From: Trichococcus palustris
GTDB taxonomy: Bacteria; Bacillota; Bacilli; Lactobacillales; Aerococcaceae
DNA length: 64,000 nt
NCBI RefSeq assembly: GCF_900114465.1
Contig: NZ_FOTD01000012.1
Location: forward strand, 1 to 64,000
Reading direction: 5' to 3'
Part shown: piece after piece, positions 33,614 to 44,525 of the stretch
Layout of the letters: each line of letters begins with the position of its first letter
Position numbering within the stretch: position 1 is the first letter of the stretch
Made by a program: the position numbers and the translations under genes
The notes under the pieces: generated by a model
Told to the model about the DNA's origin: nothing
What the model saw: the letters and a program-made list of their open reading frames with translations, nothing else
Database searches by the model: none

Positions 33614-35347
33614 ATGAAAAAGATACGTCAAATCATCATAGCAGGACTGTTTGGCCTCGCTTGTTTAGCGCCCGAAAGGGCAATTGCTTCTGAAGGGACG
33701 GGCACTAATCCAATCGTCAGTGACAGTGCGTTTGGCATAAACGTAACGGAAATATTGCAGGATAGGAGTCGGGCTGTTCCTTCAGGATCAGAGGCTGCAG
33801 TCATCGAAGCGGGAAGACAGGTAAGGCATACGATCAAAACGTTCGAAAAGCTGATCTCAAGGACGGAGCCGGTAAGCTGGGACGATGCATCTGCCGCAGC
33901 GCCCGTTGTTTCCTATCAAACATACATGCAAAATCGCGGCTGGCAAAATGAGGTGAGCAATGGCGCAATCGGTGGGATAATCGGGCAGGAGCTGCAAATG
34001 GAAAGCATTCGGATCCAATTGAAGAACTTGCCTTATGCCGGTTCGATTTCCTATCGCACGCTTGCGCAAGGTGCAGGATGGTCGCCGTTTGTCTCGAATG
34101 GAACCCTTAGCGGAACGGAAGGCGTGGGGGGACGGCTGGAAGCCATCGAAATGAAATTGACCGGGGAAATGGCTTTACAATATGATGTCTACTATCGCGC
34201 CTATGCGCAAAGATTCGGGTGGCTGGACTGGTCCCTGAACGGCGAAACGGCAGGGACGGAAGGATTCGGCTACCGCTTGGAGGCCGTTGAAGTATTGCTG
34301 GTCAAAAAAGGCGCTACCGTTGCCGGGGCGACCGAAAATCGGTTCGTTAAGCGGACCGAACCGCTCCTTTCCTATGCAAGCTACCTCCATAATGAGGGGT
34401 GGCAAAATCCGGTATTCAATGCGGAACTCAGCGGTACGGCCGGGCAAACCAAGCAATTGGAAGGGCTCACCGTGCAATTGTCCTCGCAGCCCTACTCCGG
34501 TTCCATTACCTACCGCACCGATGTCCAGGATTACGGTTGGCTGGATTGGGTGAAGGATGGCGGACAAGCCGGCATGCCGGGGACGGGCAAAGGCCTGGAA
34601 GCCATCGAGATAGCCTTGACCGATGAAATGGCAACGCAATATGATGTCTATTATCAAGTATACGTGCAGAACATCGGCTGGCTGGATTGGGCGATGAACG
34701 GGGCAGTTGCCGGAACGGAAGATTACGGCTATGCCCTGGATGGCTTGCAAATCCAATTGGTGCCGAAAGGCGGGGCTGCACCGGGAAGTCTGGCCACACC
34801 TTTCATGAAAAAAATCCCGGAAAAGGCAGCGGAACCCGAGGTCGCCGAAACGCCCGAAAGCCCAGAAACGGCGGCAGCTCCAGCGCTTCCGGAACTTCCG
34901 GCCGTTCCAAGCGGTCCCGATTGGAACGTACGGGATGGCTATTTCAAAACGGACTATGGAACGCAATATTATGTGGGGAGCAGCTATATCATCGTCAGCC
35001 TGAGCTATCAGACGGTTTGGGCTTACATAGGCAACGATGAAATTGTCGAGGCCCCCGTCATCACGGGAAGGCCGTCCATGCCTACGCCAAGAGGGCTGTT
35101 CTATATCCAACCATCCAAGGAATCCCCGTCCGTTTTGATTGGGGAGGATTATAAATCGCCGGTCCAATACTGGATTCCATTTTTAGGGAATTCATACGGA
35201 CTGCATGATTCCCCTTGGCAAACGAGCGGATACGGAGGCGAACTCTATCAAACCCTCGGCTCGCACGGCTGCGTCAATACACCCTATTACGCCGTCGAAA
35301 CGCTGTATAACACATTCCCAATCGGGACACCGGTCGTTGTGTATTAG
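33614..35347 (+). CDS. Secreted ChW-repeat L,D-transpeptidase (YkuD domain)
   Basis: A 577-aa exported protein with signal peptide (about 1-28, IIIAGLFGLACLAPERAIA-S). Six clostridial hydrophobic-with-Trp (ChW) repeats in two triplets (about 95-235 and 250-395) have GWQNEVSNG, GWSPFVSNG, GWLDWSLNG, GWQNPVFNA, GWLDWVKDG and GWLDWAMNG. A Pro/Glu-rich linker (about 405-440) and a C-terminal YkuD catalytic domain follow, with SHGCVNTP carrying the nucleophilic Cys. It should cross-link or modify peptidoglycan. The ChW repeats probably anchor or bind glycans. ACGGAGGGTG precedes ATG 33614. An in-frame upstream start at 33569 would precede the signal peptide. Confidence 0.93.
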   Translation: MKKIRQIIIAGLFGLACLAPERAIASEGTGTNPIVSDSAFGINVTEILQDRSRAVPSGSEAAVIEAGRQVRHTIKTFEKLISRTEPVSWDDASAAAPVVSYQTYMQNRGWQNEVSNGAIGGIIGQELQMESIRIQLKNLPYAGSISYRTLAQGAGWSPFVSNGTLSGTEGVGGRLEAIEMKLTGEMALQYDVYYRAYAQRFGWLDWSLNGETAGTEGFGYRLEAVEVLLVKKGATVAGATENRFVKRTEPLLSYASYLHNEGWQNPVFNAELSGTAGQTKQLEGLTVQLSSQPYSGSITYRTDVQDYGWLDWVKDGGQAGMPGTGKGLEAIEIALTDEMATQYDVYYQVYVQNIGWLDWAMNGAVAGTEDYGYALDGLQIQLVPKGGAAPGSLATPFMKKIPEKAAEPEVAETPESPETAAAPALPELPAVPSGPDWNVRDGYFKTDYGTQYYVGSSYIIVSLSYQTVWAYIGNDEIVEAPVITGRPSMPTPRGLFYIQPSKESPSVLIGEDYKSPVQYWIPFLGNSYGLHDSPWQTSGYGGELYQTLGSHGCVNTPYYAVETLYNTFPIGTPVVVY

Positions 35348-35481
35348 CGGATGAAGTCGCAATCAAAAGATGGGAACGGCGGCCGGAAATTGTGAGAATT
35401 TGCTGAAGAAACGCCGGAAAAATACATACGGCCGGAAATCCTGTTATACTGTAGAAAATAAGTGGATCGAAAGAGGTATAT

Positions 35482-36933
<1,452 letters not shown>

Positions 36934-37362
36934 TCAAGAAAGTAAGAAAAGCGGTCCAAGCCCGCCCTGCCTCGAATTAGGAAACACTGTGACCTATTCG
37001 GTCAAGTGTATCATGCCTCTAAGCGATTAAAATCGCAAGAGTCATGACAATTTAGGAAATCTGGCCCTGCAACTTTCTCTTCGGTCACCTTATACTGGTA
37101 CTCTAAGGAATGAATTCCTAAGAGTACCATGCAAATGAGCATACTGCGCAATGGGTCAGATTTGTCTGATTTCCGAGAGGCAGGCTTGGACCGCTGGACA
37201 TCATATGATGGCGTTAAACAATTAAAGAACCTGTTAAAAACCTTCGGTGATGCGCTTTTACACTCAAAAAAAATTATACTTTCCTTAGCTATAGAAGAGG
37301 GCTGCAAATCATGGAAACTGATTTGCGGCCCTCTTCTATTTTGAATGCAATTGTTTCCTTGC
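36934..37362. other. Gene-free region with a run of inverted repeats and a terminator
   Basis: Three successive imperfect hairpins occur: ACACTGTGACC/GGTCAAGTGT (36984-37009), TCATGCCTCTAAGCGATT/AATCGCAAGAGTCATGA (37011-37047), and GGTACTCTAAGGAAT/ATTCCTAAGAGTACC (37097-37128, one mismatch, 2-nt loop). A strong terminator stem AGAAGAGGGCTGCAAATCA/TGATTTGCGGCCCTCTTCT (37293-37337) serves the minus-strand GNAT gene or both strands. Short readings on either strand here look non-coding. Confidence 0.6.
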
Positions 37363-37638
37363 CTATTTCTTTACGTCCGAATACCGTTCTGGATTTTTTT
37401 TGAATACGGATTTGGCATAAGGGCACAGCGGATCAATTTTTCTGTTTTCTTCCCTGGCCATTTCCACCACTGCATCAACGAGCTGCCCTGCAATCCCTTG
37501 GCCGCGGTAATCATCATCGACAAAGGTGCTGGTGATGCAGATGTATCCCTCATCATCTAAGGTATAGTCGATTTCCGCTATCAATACGCCATTTTCATCT
37601 TTCTTGTAGAAACGTGATCTTTCCTTTTCAAAATCCAT
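37363..37638 (-). CDS. Small GNAT-fold N-acetyltransferase
   Basis: A 91-aa protein of the short GNAT group (PF14542, YjdJ/human GTLF3B-like). It has AEIDYTLDDEGYICITSTFVDDDYRGQGIAGQLVDAVVEMAREENRKIDPLCPYAKSVFKKNPE-, including the acetyl-CoA pyrophosphate loop RGQGIA and the conserved CPYAKSVF tail. Such proteins acetylate small amines or unknown substrates. AAGGAACCT lies upstream of the start on the minus strand. Monocistronic. Confidence 0.88.
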   Translation of the reverse strand: MDFEKERSRFYKKDENGVLIAEIDYTLDDEGYICITSTFVDDDYRGQGIAGQLVDAVVEMAREENRKIDPLCPYAKSVFKKNPERYSDVKK

Positions 37639-37868
37639 AACTAGGTTCCTTTCTAATGCTTACTGTATTTCAGAGTGCCACTGGGGAACGGAATGAGAAC
37701 CCTTACTTTATTCTTTCATTATAAGGATATGCGTTTATTTAATCAAAAAATTTGAAGCGGGACAAATACTGTGCCAATCTTTAGGCCAGAAAACGGACCA
37801 ATGTTATAATGCAGACAGTGATTTTGGGTACGTTATGCTAAATGACCACAGATGAGGAGACCGGTTAT

Positions 37869-39236
37869 ATGATTTTAGAGGAAAGAATAAAACGTTTGAA
37901 TGACAAGGGGGTTGTGCAGGCACCCTACGTTGTCTATTGGATGCAGAGCTCCCAAAGAGCGGAGGACAACCATGCTCTTGAGTATGCGATCAGCCAAGCC
38001 AACGCGCTGGAAAAGCCGCTGCTCGTCTATTTCGGCATTACGGACAGCTTTCCCGAAGCCAACGAACGGCACTATTATTTTATGCTGGAGGGCTTGAAGG
38101 AAGTCAATGCGGCATTGGCGAAGAGGGGAATCGGCATGCTGATCAGGCACATTTCCCCGGAAAAAGGCGCACTGGAAATAGCTTCCTTTGCGGCCCTGAT
38201 GGTTGTCGACAGGGGCTATCTGAGGGTTGAAAGGCAGTGGCGGGAATTCTTAGCGCAAAAGGCCGCATGCCCGGTCATTCAGGTTGAGACTAACGTTATC
38301 GTGCCGGTGGAGGCTGCTTCCCCGAAAGAAGAGTACTCCGCCTACACGCTCAGATTGAAGCTCAACAAACAGCTCGAGAGATTCATCCTGCCACTCAGCG
38401 AGCGGACAGTGAAACACCCGTCCATCCAGCTGGAACTGCCGTTCGAGGCGTACGCGGTTGAAGACATCGACAAAGCCAACGCCGGTCTCGACATCGACAG
38501 AACGGTGAAACGGGTGCCGTTCTACCAAGGCGGGACAAGCCAAGCGAAGGCAATGCTGGAGGATTTTATCGAAAATAAACTGGCCCGATACAGCGAACTG
38601 AAGAACCAACCAGGCGAAGAATACACTTCCGGGTTGAGCCCGTACCTTCATTTTGGGCAAATTTCGCCGCTGTACATATACGACAGGTTGCTTTCCGAGG
38701 AAGGTGAAGGCAAAAAAGTATTTTTGGAGGAATTGATCGTCAGGCGGGAGTTGGCCATGAACTTTGCCTTCTATAACGAAAAGTATGATTCCTATGAAGC
38801 CATGCCGGATTGGGCAAAAAAAACGCTTGATAAGCATTTGACCGACCAGCGGGATTACCTCTATACATGCGGGGAACTGGAACGTTCCAGGACACATGAC
38901 GACTATTGGAATGCCGCTCAAACGGAGATGGTGCTGACCGGCAAGATGAACGGATATATGCGGATGTACTGGGGGAAGAAAATTTTGGAATGGAGCAATA
39001 CCCCTGAAGAAGCCTTCAATCGGGCCATCCAGCTGAACAATAAATACAATCTGGACGGCAGGGATCCCAACGGCTATGCCGGGGTGGCCTGGTGCTTCGG
39101 CAAGAATGACCGACCTTGGGGAGAGCGGGCCATCTTCGGCATGGTGCGCTATATGAACGACAAAGGCCTGAAACGGAAGTTCGATATGGACAAATATCTG
39201 GAAAAAGTCGCAGCGTTGCAACGGCAGTCTGGATGA
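37869..39236 (+). CDS. phr: Class II cyclopyrimidine-dimer photolyase
   Basis: A 455-aa flavoprotein that repairs UV cyclobutane dimers with light. An N-terminal alpha/beta antenna domain (VVYWMQSSQRAEDNHALEYAI) and an FAD-binding helical domain follow the class II pattern: GLSPYLHFGQISPLYIYD, HDDYWNAAQTEMVLTGKMNGYMRMYWGKKILEWS, and DPNGYAGVAWCFGKNDRPWGERAIFGMVRYMN. Class II enzymes are common in archaea and eukaryotes but patchy in bacteria. ATG 37869 (MILEERIK) follows GAGGAGA. The in-frame 37842 start lacks a site. Confidence 0.93.
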   Translation: MILEERIKRLNDKGVVQAPYVVYWMQSSQRAEDNHALEYAISQANALEKPLLVYFGITDSFPEANERHYYFMLEGLKEVNAALAKRGIGMLIRHISPEKGALEIASFAALMVVDRGYLRVERQWREFLAQKAACPVIQVETNVIVPVEAASPKEEYSAYTLRLKLNKQLERFILPLSERTVKHPSIQLELPFEAYAVEDIDKANAGLDIDRTVKRVPFYQGGTSQAKAMLEDFIENKLARYSELKNQPGEEYTSGLSPYLHFGQISPLYIYDRLLSEEGEGKKVFLEELIVRRELAMNFAFYNEKYDSYEAMPDWAKKTLDKHLTDQRDYLYTCGELERSRTHDDYWNAAQTEMVLTGKMNGYMRMYWGKKILEWSNTPEEAFNRAIQLNNKYNLDGRDPNGYAGVAWCFGKNDRPWGERAIFGMVRYMNDKGLKRKFDMDKYLEKVAALQRQSG

Positions 39237-39320
39237 TTGCTTAGTGCGCAAAAATCCGTTCGCGGGTGGCAATCTCTTCGCCGACGGTCTATACTGTTAA
39301 AATAGAAAGTGGTGAAATAG

Positions 39321-40412
39321 TTGAGACCAATCGTTACTTATGAAGAGCTAGAAAAGGACAAGGCGGATAAGTCCATCCTATTCGTGGATGTCCGCAGTCC
39401 AAAGGAATACGCAAAAGCGACCATTCCGGGAGCCGTGAACATACCGGTGCTGGATGATGAAGATCGGAAAGAAGTCGGCACCCTCTATGTTTCGGGACGG
39501 ATCGACGAGGCGAAAATGTATGGCATCAACGCCATCGCGCCCCGCCTGCCGGAAATGTTCGCACGCTACCAGGGGTATGTTAAGGCATACGATCGGGTAG
39601 TCATTTTTTGCAGCCGCGGCGGATTCCGCAGCAACTCAATCTTTTCCTTGCTGAAGTCTCTGGGGATGGATGTCTACCGGTTGGAAGGCGGCTATAAAGG
39701 CTACCGGAATCATATCAATAAACAGGTACCGATGCTGTTCGAAAAGGTCCGGTTCGTCACCCTGTACGGCAATACCGGCAGCGGCAAGACCGCCATCCTG
39801 CACGAGCTGAAAGAACGCGGAGCGAACATCCTTGATCTGGAAGGCTGCGCCAACCACCGCGGCTCCCTATTGGGAAGCGTCGGTCTGGAGCGGAAAGAGC
39901 CCAATAGCCAAAAAATGTTCGAAAGTCTCCTGGTGGATACGGCCAAAAACTGGCAGCAACCTTTGATCGTCTTCACGGAAGGCGAAAGCAAACGGATCGG
40001 CAAAGTGGTGTTGCCCCCTGCACTTGTGGATGCGATGCGAAGAGGCAGGAACATCAAAATCGAGGCTTCACTGGATTACCGCATCGGACTGTTGAAACAG
40101 GATTATGTGCATGGAAACAAAGAGGAAATCAATCAAGCGCTCGATGGGCTGAAACAGTACGTGAACGCCGAGCGTGTGGAGGGCTACAAGGCCAGTATTC
40201 TCCAAAATGATTTCGAGGCCGTAATCGAAGATCTGTTGCTGAGCTATTATGACCCCCGCTACAATTACAACAAAAAAGAGTATGTTGCGGATTTCCACAA
40301 CGAATCGCCTACCAAAACGGCCGAAGCCATTCTGGAATGGGCAAAAAATATAGAGTACGAAACGGATACGGACCAAACTCAGGAAATGGGTCTATCGAAC
40401 CCTCCCGTATGA
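39321..40412 (+). CDS. selU: tRNA 2-selenouridine synthase
   Basis: A 363-aa enzyme (SelU/MnmH) that swaps sulphur for selenium at the wobble 2-thiouridine of tRNAs using selenophosphate. The N-terminal rhodanese domain (about 1-130) has the catalytic Cys in VIFCSRGGFRS. The C-terminal P-loop domain has LYGNTGSGKTAIL and IVFTEGESKRIGKV. The start is TTG 39321 (RPIVTYEEL) after AGTGGTGA. TATACT near 39289 is a likely -10. The selenophosphate source, selD, is encoded 6 kb downstream on the other strand, so both halves of this selenium pathway are within the window. Confidence 0.93.
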   Translation: MRPIVTYEELEKDKADKSILFVDVRSPKEYAKATIPGAVNIPVLDDEDRKEVGTLYVSGRIDEAKMYGINAIAPRLPEMFARYQGYVKAYDRVVIFCSRGGFRSNSIFSLLKSLGMDVYRLEGGYKGYRNHINKQVPMLFEKVRFVTLYGNTGSGKTAILHELKERGANILDLEGCANHRGSLLGSVGLERKEPNSQKMFESLLVDTAKNWQQPLIVFTEGESKRIGKVVLPPALVDAMRRGRNIKIEASLDYRIGLLKQDYVHGNKEEINQALDGLKQYVNAERVEGYKASILQNDFEAVIEDLLLSYYDPRYNYNKKEYVADFHNESPTKTAEAILEWAKNIEYETDTDQTQEMGLSNPPV

Positions 40413-40821
40413 GTGTGATGAAGACCGCCTTTAGGTGCGGTGTGAGAGGGAGCTGTCTCATATCGAGATAGCCCCATTCTTGCGTTTTGTTGGGTATGGA
40501 GGATTGTGTAGTTCCGATCGGCATAACCCGCCGAAAGCTTTCCGGCGGGTTAAAATACAGTGTTCTCCACAGAATAATCCGCCGAAGGTTCGACGGAAGG
40601 TTATTATCGCGATGGAGCAATCAAAAAAACCGTCGCCGACTTTTCGGAAGGTTTTTCCGACAGGATCTGCGCCAAATACCCCGCCGCCGCGATCCCCGAT
40701 CCGGTGGCGACCGAAAACAGAGAATGCAGGAATTCTCGAATGGAACATTCCTGAATAACCTGGCTTAGAAATCTGAGAATAGCAAAAAAGGGTTGACTCA
40801 ATTAGAGACAGACCCTACTCA
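40413..40821. repeat. Region of three degenerate GC-rich palindromic repeats
   Basis: A gene-free stretch with three related hairpin units about 48-54 bp apart. AACCCGCCGAAAGC-TTTCCGGCGGGTT is at 40525-40551, AATAATCCGCCGAAGG...GGTTATT at 40573-40605, and CGCCGACTTTTCGG...TTCCGAC at about 40632-40660. CAGGAAT/ATTCCTG follows at 40730-40755. Read in-frame on either strand the units give repeated 'PPK-FRRV' or 'RR-FGGL' peptides, but no credible gene. Probably a decayed repeat or insertion after selU. Confidence 0.5.
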
Positions 40822-40850
40822 TTGACTTAAGACTCATCCCTATCGATAAA
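40822..40850 (+). promoter_or_regulatory. Promoter of the ABC exporter operon
   Basis: TTGACT (40822-40827) and GATAAA (40845-40850) lie at 17-bp spacing. A second TTGACTCAATTAG lies 30 bp upstream and could be an operator half-copy. Confidence 0.5.
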
Positions 40851-40881
40851 TTCAAAAAAAAAAAAAGAAGAGAGCGAAATC

Positions 40882-42636
40882 ATGATTAATAGTTTCAAAA
40901 AATATACCTGGTTTTTCAAGTTGCGCTGGAAAAGCTACACGTTTGGTGTTTTAGCGTTGATCATTTGTGCCATCCTGCAGGTCCTTAACCCTAAAATCAT
41001 CGGGACGATTATTGACGGCTTTATAGCGGGAACGTTAACCTGGCAGACCTTGCTTTTTTGGACTGCCCTGATACTTATTTCTTCCCTGGCAATGTACGCT
41101 TTACGATACGGATGGCGGATGGCTTTGTTCGGAAACTCGACCTTGATTGAGTCCATCCTGCGTAATCGTCTGTTTTCTTTTTTCACGCGAATGGATTCAG
41201 AATTCTTTCAGAAATATCGTACAGGCGATTTGATGGCCCATGCCACCAATGACTTGGCCGCCATTCGCTTTGTTGCCGCGGATGGTGTTTTGACTTTAAC
41301 GGACGCCATCTCACTGGGCGGAATAACCCTCTTTTCCATGTTCTTTTTCATCGATTGGAAACTGACGCTCTTCGCCATTTTACCCCTTCCTATTCTGATC
41401 ATTGTTTCCACCTATTTAGGAAAACAGATCCATTCCCGCTATCGGGGTGCCCTAAAATCTTTCTCATCCATGAACGACCACGTTCAGGAAAGTGTAACGG
41501 GCATGAAGGTGCTGAAGACACTTGGCGAAGAAAAAGAGGATTTGTCCGCTTTTAAAAAGAACACGCAAAAGGTTGTAGCCGAAAATCAACGGGTATACAA
41601 ATTAAAAGCGGCTTTAAACCCAAGTATAGAAATCATTATGGGGGCCACTTATGTGATTGCCTTATTGGTTGGTGGGAATTACGTTCAAATTGGGCGTATT
41701 TCGATTGGCGATTTAGTGGCCTTCATTAGTTATATCGGCATGATGCAGTGGCCATTATTGGCAGTGGGCGGACTTATTAACACGCTGGAACGCGGAAGTG
41801 CGGCTTACGATCGGGTAGAAGCTTTACTAGCCTATACACCTGCGATTGTGGAGGTGGAATCTCCCTATCATCAAGCACTCAATGGCGATATCACTTTTGA
41901 TATCCAATCCTTCACTTATCCGGGTGCTGCGCAACCAACTTTAACGGATGTCTCTTTCCACTTAGAGGAAGGGAAAATGCTGGGTGTTGTGGGCAGGACC
42001 GGATCGGGGAAGAGCACGTTGTATAAACTGTTGCTGCGTGACTATGATCAGTATGAGGGAAGGATTTCATACGGGGATATCGATATAAAAGAGTATGCTT
42101 TGCAGTCGCTCAAAGAAGGAATGGCGATCGTTCCGCAAGAGAATTTTCTGTTTTCAACCACGATCCGCGAGAATATCCGCTTTGGAAATCCGCAGTTGTC
42201 CCAAGAAGAAGTAGAAAAATATGCGAAGTTGGCCAACGTTCATGAGGACATCCTGAGCTTTCCGGAAGGGTACGATACGGAAGTTGGCGAACGAGGCGTT
42301 TCTTTATCCGGTGGCCAAAAACAGCGCATTGCGATTGCGCGCGCTCTAGCGGTAGGACCGGAATGCCTCATTTTGGATGATTCCTTATCGGCCGTGGATG
42401 CTCAGACAGAAGAAGCAATCTTAGAGTCCTTAAAACAAGAGCGGCGCCATAAAACTACGATCATTTCTGCCCATCGCATCAGTTCCATCATGCACGCGGA
42501 TGAAATCATTGTAATGGAAAAAGGCAACATCGTGGAACGCGGTACTCACCAACAGTTAATAGCAATGAACGGGTGGTATGCGGATATGTATCAAAAGCAA
42601 CAACTGGAGAAAAAATTAGACGGGGAGGCAGTATAG
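40882..42636 (+). CDS. Heterodimeric ABC exporter subunit 1 (EfrA/LmrC/YheI-like)
   Basis: A 584-aa fused membrane/ATPase half-transporter. Six membrane helices (about 15-310) are followed by a nucleotide-binding domain with Walker A GRTGSGKST, Q-loop, signature LSGGQKQR and Walker B CLILDDSLSAVD. The residue after Walker B is Asp rather than catalytic Glu, as in the non-canonical partner of heterodimeric exporters such as BmrC/LmrC. It pairs with the next gene, whose GTG start overlaps this stop codon. Likely multidrug or peptide export. GAGAGCG precedes the start. Confidence 0.93.
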   Translation: MINSFKKYTWFFKLRWKSYTFGVLALIICAILQVLNPKIIGTIIDGFIAGTLTWQTLLFWTALILISSLAMYALRYGWRMALFGNSTLIESILRNRLFSFFTRMDSEFFQKYRTGDLMAHATNDLAAIRFVAADGVLTLTDAISLGGITLFSMFFFIDWKLTLFAILPLPILIIVSTYLGKQIHSRYRGALKSFSSMNDHVQESVTGMKVLKTLGEEKEDLSAFKKNTQKVVAENQRVYKLKAALNPSIEIIMGATYVIALLVGGNYVQIGRISIGDLVAFISYIGMMQWPLLAVGGLINTLERGSAAYDRVEALLAYTPAIVEVESPYHQALNGDITFDIQSFTYPGAAQPTLTDVSFHLEEGKMLGVVGRTGSGKSTLYKLLLRDYDQYEGRISYGDIDIKEYALQSLKEGMAIVPQENFLFSTTIRENIRFGNPQLSQEEVEKYAKLANVHEDILSFPEGYDTEVGERGVSLSGGQKQRIAIARALAVGPECLILDDSLSAVDAQTEEAILESLKQERRHKTTIISAHRISSIMHADEIIVMEKGNIVERGTHQQLIAMNGWYADMYQKQQLEKKLDGEAV

Positions 42637-44426
42637 TGGACACAAAAAAACAAACTGCTTTTTCATATAAAGAATCCTGGAACATTCTACTGAGTATGTT
42701 CCGTTTTGCCAAACCTTATCGATTCCTTTTCGTCGTTTCCTTTGTGTCTCTGGCATTCGCTTCAGCCATTGCCGCCTATTTGCCTATTGTTATTCAGCGG
42801 TACATTGATGATGATTTAGCGAATGGAACAGCCACACTAGCGCTTACGATTCGTGTGGTCATCTTTTATGCGGTACTGACCATCCTCAAAGCGGGATTTT
42901 CATACGTGAAGGATTTTCTCTTCAATACGGCATCAGAAAGAACCGTGGGGAACATCCGGGAGCAAATGTATGAGAAGGTCGTTTCCCTGGGTATGCGCTA
43001 CTTTGATCAGACGCCTGCTGGCACTGTGGTTTCGAGGGTAACCAATGACACGGAGACCATTAAAGAATTTTGGACGGTCTTTTTGAATATTTCTAATGGC
43101 TTATTCAATGTCATTGCGATTACGATTGCCATGTTCGTCCTGAATTGGCGGATGGGGCTTGTCTTCTTTTTATTCGCGCCTTTCATTGTTTGGATGGCTG
43201 GAATCTATCGAAAGAAAAGTACGCTTGTCTATGGCCACATGCGAAAAATACTCGGTCAGCTGAACGCCAACTTGAGTGAATCCATCAGCGGCATGAGCAT
43301 CATCCAGAAATATCACCAAGAAGTGCGCTTGATGGATGAGTTCAGCGACATCAACCAAGAATATGTGGCCGCTCGTCGTTCCATGTATAGCATGAACGCC
43401 TTGTTGCTGGCGCCAGCAATCAATGTCATTGAATCGGTCGCTCTCGTAGCGGTGCTGCTTATTTTTGGCTATCAAGATTGGAGCCAGAATACAGTTGACA
43501 TCGGCCTGGTGTATGCTTTTACAGCATATTCCCGTTCCTTCTTCCAGCCCATCAGCCAGATGATGAATAGCCTGAGTTCCTTGCAGGATGGCATTGTTTC
43601 TGGAAACAGGGTTCAGGAATTGATGAAAAGCGAAGAACTTGCGCCGCAAGCTAATCCCGAAATCGAGGGGAGCATTACGGAAGGGCATATTTCCGTAAAA
43701 AATCTCAATTTCTCCTACGATGGCAAGAAACCCGTGTTGCGCAACATCAGCTTTGAAGTGAAGCCAGGGGAGACGGTGGCGTTGGTCGGTCAAACGGGAT
43801 CGGGAAAAAGCTCCATTATCAACGTCCTGATGCGTTTTTATGAATATCATGAAGGAGACATCACCATTGATGGTTATTCCTTGAAGGATATCTCGATCGA
43901 AGAAATCCGGACGAAGATGGGGCTCGTTTTACAGGACAGTTTTTTATTCTATGGAAATATCGCGGATAATATTCGCATGCACAATGCTGCCTATACAGAG
44001 GCGGATATCAAGCAGGCTGCTGCATTTGTCTATGCCGATGATTTCATCTCGGAAATGGAGAATGGCTATGCTTCGAAGGTAGTGGAACGAGGCGCAAGCT
44101 TATCCGCAGGGGAAAGGCAGTTGATCAGCTTTGCGAGAACGATCCTGCGCTCCCCAAAAATTCTGATCCTTGACGAAGCGACAGCCAATATCGACACCGA
44201 AACGGAAGAGAAAATCCAAAAAGCTTTAGCCAACATGCGGAAAGATCGAACGTCTTTAATTATCGCCCACCGTTTGTCGACTATTAAAGATGCGGATCAA
44301 ATTTTGGTTTTGAGCAACGGGGAAATTGTCGAGCGAGGCAACCACGATGAATTGGTTGAGAAAAAAGGCATTTATTATGACATGTATCAATTGCAAACGT
44401 ACCAGGAAAAGACGGGTGAATTGTAA
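42636..44426 (+). CDS. Heterodimeric ABC exporter subunit 2 (EfrB/LmrD/YheH-like)
   Basis: A 596-aa half-transporter with six membrane helices (about 25-330) and an ATPase domain. Walker A is GQTGSGKSS, the signature is a variant LSAGERQL, and Walker B ILILDEATANID carries the catalytic Glu. The two subunits thus form one canonical and one degenerate ATP site. The start is GTG 42636 within TAGTG, overlapping the upstream stop by one base, with GGGGAGG seven bases before. Substrate unknown. Confidence 0.93.
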   Translation: MDTKKQTAFSYKESWNILLSMFRFAKPYRFLFVVSFVSLAFASAIAAYLPIVIQRYIDDDLANGTATLALTIRVVIFYAVLTILKAGFSYVKDFLFNTASERTVGNIREQMYEKVVSLGMRYFDQTPAGTVVSRVTNDTETIKEFWTVFLNISNGLFNVIAITIAMFVLNWRMGLVFFLFAPFIVWMAGIYRKKSTLVYGHMRKILGQLNANLSESISGMSIIQKYHQEVRLMDEFSDINQEYVAARRSMYSMNALLLAPAINVIESVALVAVLLIFGYQDWSQNTVDIGLVYAFTAYSRSFFQPISQMMNSLSSLQDGIVSGNRVQELMKSEELAPQANPEIEGSITEGHISVKNLNFSYDGKKPVLRNISFEVKPGETVALVGQTGSGKSSIINVLMRFYEYHEGDITIDGYSLKDISIEEIRTKMGLVLQDSFLFYGNIADNIRMHNAAYTEADIKQAAAFVYADDFISEMENGYASKVVERGASLSAGERQLISFARTILRSPKILILDEATANIDTETEEKIQKALANMRKDRTSLIIAHRLSTIKDADQILVLSNGEIVERGNHDELVEKKGIYYDMYQLQTYQEKTGEL

Positions 44427-44464
44427 GTCATATAAAAACATATTCAAAAGACGCATATAAAACG

Positions 44465-44525
44465 AAAAGCACCTCCTTGAATGGTTACGATAAAACGTAC
44501 CCGTTCAAGGAGGTGCTTTTTATAT
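44465..44525. terminator. Bidirectional terminator between ABC operon and selenium cassette
   Basis: AAAAGCACCTCCTTGAA (44465-44481) pairs with TTCAAGGAGGTGCTTTT (44504-44520), flanked by A and T tracts. The class V aminotransferase stop codon lies at its right arm. Confidence 0.85.

Noticed and set aside
37129-37344. Small gene of 71 codons right after the palindrome
   Set aside because: No ribosome site, overlaps the terminator stem, and the peptide shows no family similarity.
40435-40768. Short overlapping readings in the GC-rich repeat region
   Set aside because: Both strands are open only because of palindromic repeats; no start site or conserved domain.
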